Part shown: positions 13,372 to 14,805 of the stretch, one piece after another | How positions within the stretch are numbered: position 1 is the first letter of the stretch | Layout of the letters: every line of letters begins with the position of its first letter | NCBI GenBank assembly: GCA_050740975.1 | Contig: JBOIEE010000266.1 | Coordinates: 1 to 14,805, forward strand | DNA length: 14,805 bases | Direction: 5' to 3' | Source: JBOHHR01 sp050740975 | GTDB taxonomy: Bacteria > Pseudomonadota > Gammaproteobacteria > JBOHHR01 | The notes under the pieces: generated by a model | The model's input: only the letters and a program-made list of their open reading frames with translations | What the model was told of the DNA's origin: nothing | Database searches by the model: none | Position numbers and translations under genes: made by a program

Positions 13372-14661
13372 GTGTGCGATGCAGACGAAGATGCGAAGAT
13401 TCTTGCGCTAAAGGCAGTGGAACGCCGCCCGAGCGCGCTATTCCAGCCCGCCAGTCACGGGGTATCCGCGGATGTCCATGCTTTCGACCGTTGGATCTTG
13501 CGCAAGGTCTCTGACGCGGTCGGCGAGCTACCGTACTCGGTCGTACTGTGGAACGGTGAAGAGACCGCGCCTCGTCACCGGCGCGCTAGAAATAGCGTGA
13601 AGGTCAATAGCCGTCGCGCCTTTTATAGATCGCTAGTCAATCCGAATCGCTATTTTGGTGACGACTATTGCACCGGCGGCATCGAGATTGAAGGCGACCT
13701 CGTCGAATTTTTCGAAGACGTCTATCGCCTTGTGGATCTGTTTCGGAAACGTAGCGCGCTCGGGCGGTTATTGTCCTGGATAGATCGCCCACGTGCGGGC
13801 ACGCCGGCGCGCTCGCGCCAGAACATCCATTATCACTACGACCTCGGCAACGCCTTCTATCAGTTGTGGCTGGACCGCGAGGCCATGCAGTACACCTGCG
13901 CCTATTTCCCTCGACCTGACGTGACGCTCGAGCAGGCGCAAACGGCCAAGATGCACCACATCTGCCGCAAGTTGCGCCTCAAGGCGGGCGAGACCGTCGT
14001 AGAGGCTGGATGTGGTTGGGGAGGTTTAGCTCTGTTCATGGCCAAACACTACGGGGTCACCGTCCGCGCCTATAATATCTCTCACGAGCAGGTCGAGTAC
14101 GCGCGGGCTAGGGCGCAGACTGAGGGATCGTCAGACCGCGTGGACTACATAGAAGATGATTACCGGAACATCCGAGGCCACTACGATGTGTTTGTGTCGA
14201 TCGGGATGTTGGAGCATGTGGGCCCCGCACATTATCATGAGCTGGGGAAAGTGATCGACCAATGCCTCCAGGGCAAGGGGCGTGGATTGATCCACAACAT
14301 CGGCCGCAACCGGCCTCTTGGTACAACCTCATGGATCGAAAAACGCATTTTCCCGGGGTCTTATCCGCCCACGCTCCGCGAGATGATGGCAGTGTTCGAG
14401 CCGTTCTCTTTCTCTGTGATCGACGTGGAAAATCTGCGGATGCACTACGCCAAGACCCTTGAACATTGGCTTAGGCGCTTCGAAAACCATGCGCAAGAGG
14501 TCTGCGATCTCTACGACGAAACCTTCGTGCGCGCCTGGCGGTTGTATCTTGCGGGCTCCATCGCGAGTTTTAGCGCCGGTTGGCTGCAACTTTATCAGGT
14601 GTTATTTCACCGCGCGCATGACAACGACCTACCATGGTCGCGAGACTATATGTATTCCTAA
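13372..14661 (+). CDS. cfa: Cyclopropane-fatty-acyl-phospholipid synthase
   Basis: Transfers a methylene group from S-adenosylmethionine to cis double bonds of membrane phospholipid acyl chains; a cytoplasmic protein acting at the membrane surface. Residues 1-150 form the N-terminal domain. The catalytic Rossmann domain has NIHYHYDLGNAFY (151-163), the SAM loop EAGCGWGG (211-218) and YNISHEQVEYA (234-244). Bicarbonate/active-site residues expected from E. coli Cfa are present: C176 (YTCAYF), E281 (GMLEHVG), H308 (IHNIG) and Y359 (HYAKTLEHW). At 429 residues it is slightly longer than E. coli Cfa (382). The frame begins at GTG 13372, but GGAG lies only one base before it, so the true start is uncertain; the frame is open only back to 13336 and holds no other usual start codon upstream. 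It is not coupled to neighbours and probably has its own promoter. Confidence 0.96.
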   Translation: MCDADEDAKILALKAVERRPSALFQPASHGVSADVHAFDRWILRKVSDAVGELPYSVVLWNGEETAPRHRRARNSVKVNSRRAFYRSLVNPNRYFGDDYCTGGIEIEGDLVEFFEDVYRLVDLFRKRSALGRLLSWIDRPRAGTPARSRQNIHYHYDLGNAFYQLWLDREAMQYTCAYFPRPDVTLEQAQTAKMHHICRKLRLKAGETVVEAGCGWGGLALFMAKHYGVTVRAYNISHEQVEYARARAQTEGSSDRVDYIEDDYRNIRGHYDVFVSIGMLEHVGPAHYHELGKVIDQCLQGKGRGLIHNIGRNRPLGTTSWIEKRIFPGSYPPTLREMMAVFEPFSFSVIDVENLRMHYAKTLEHWLRRFENHAQEVCDLYDETFVRAWRLYLAGSIASFSAGWLQLYQVLFHRAHDNDLPWSRDYMYS

Positions 14662-14805
14662 GGACGAGGTTCGTTGACCTCTGACGGATCTTCCTTAACC
14701 CGGAGTTCCTAAGTTCTTGAAATATTGCTGAAAGGTGTGATTTCGCACCTAGCTGTGTTGGCATGTAATACAACATATAGTGCTTGCATGTTAAGGAGCA
14801 TATCC
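14662..14805. other. Non-coding tail with two small hairpins
   Basis: Downstream of cfa are two short inverted repeats: GAGGT/ACCTC (about 14667-14682) and AGGTG/CACCT (about 14733-14750). Neither is followed by a T-run, so I do not call a terminator. No gene is seen. Confidence 0.4.
14793..14798 (+). promoter_or_regulatory. Probable ribosome binding site of the next gene
   Basis: AAGGAG lies seven bases before the window end, the right distance for a start codon just beyond 14805 on the + strand. The gene itself is not visible. Confidence 0.35.

Noticed and set aside
13094..14805. tRNA-Pro attachment site with a downstream direct repeat
   Set aside because: No second copy of the tRNA 3' end and no integrase are found in the window.

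Overview
The window looks like chromosomal DNA of a gammaproteobacterium of moderate GC content. This rests on the housekeeping block thrS-infC-rpmI-rplT-pheS-pheT-ihfA-merR-tRNA-Pro (5635-13093), all on the + strand and in the classic gammaproteobacterial order. The proteins read closest to E. coli/Pseudomonas-type homologues, and infC appears to start at a rare AUC codon, the same class of start used for autoregulation in enterobacteria. I cannot name a genus.

Layout. 1-668 is the 3' end of a gamma-glutamyltranspeptidase gene, including its catalytic threonine. 669-2306 is an accessory, repeat-rich stretch. It holds a diverged ~230-bp repeat present twice (686-925 and 1991-2212), decayed reading frames, a DUF2442 gene whose stop codon lies inside an integron-type attC site (1617-1691), and two palindromic units built from four inverted copies of a GGTGGGTTA-type motif (1764-1941). 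2307-5065 is a two-gene operon: a 343-residue protein of no family I can name, and a 569-residue exported protein with a single CXXCH haem-c motif. It ends at a rho-independent terminator. 5096-5634 holds a duplicated, diverged copy of the thrS leader with the first ~25 thrS codons. It also holds a second, ~97% identical copy of a 114-bp repeat that first occurs at the attC site.

The core block 5635-13093 makes threonyl- and phenylalanyl-tRNA synthetases, initiation factor 3, ribosomal proteins L35 and L20, the IHF alpha subunit, a MerR-type regulator and tRNA-Pro(GGG), so it is a translation-centred operon. After an AT-rich gap comes a complete cyclopropane-fatty-acyl-phospholipid synthase gene (13372-14661), then a short non-coding tail that ends in what looks like the ribosome binding site of the next gene.

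The most interesting part is 686-5634. It reads as an accessory insert between ggt and thrS with an integron cassette relic, a long direct repeat bracketing ~3.6 kb, a partial duplication of the thrS 5' end at its downstream edge, and an uncharacterised protein/cytochrome pair as cargo. No integrase, transposase or CRISPR array is visible in the window.
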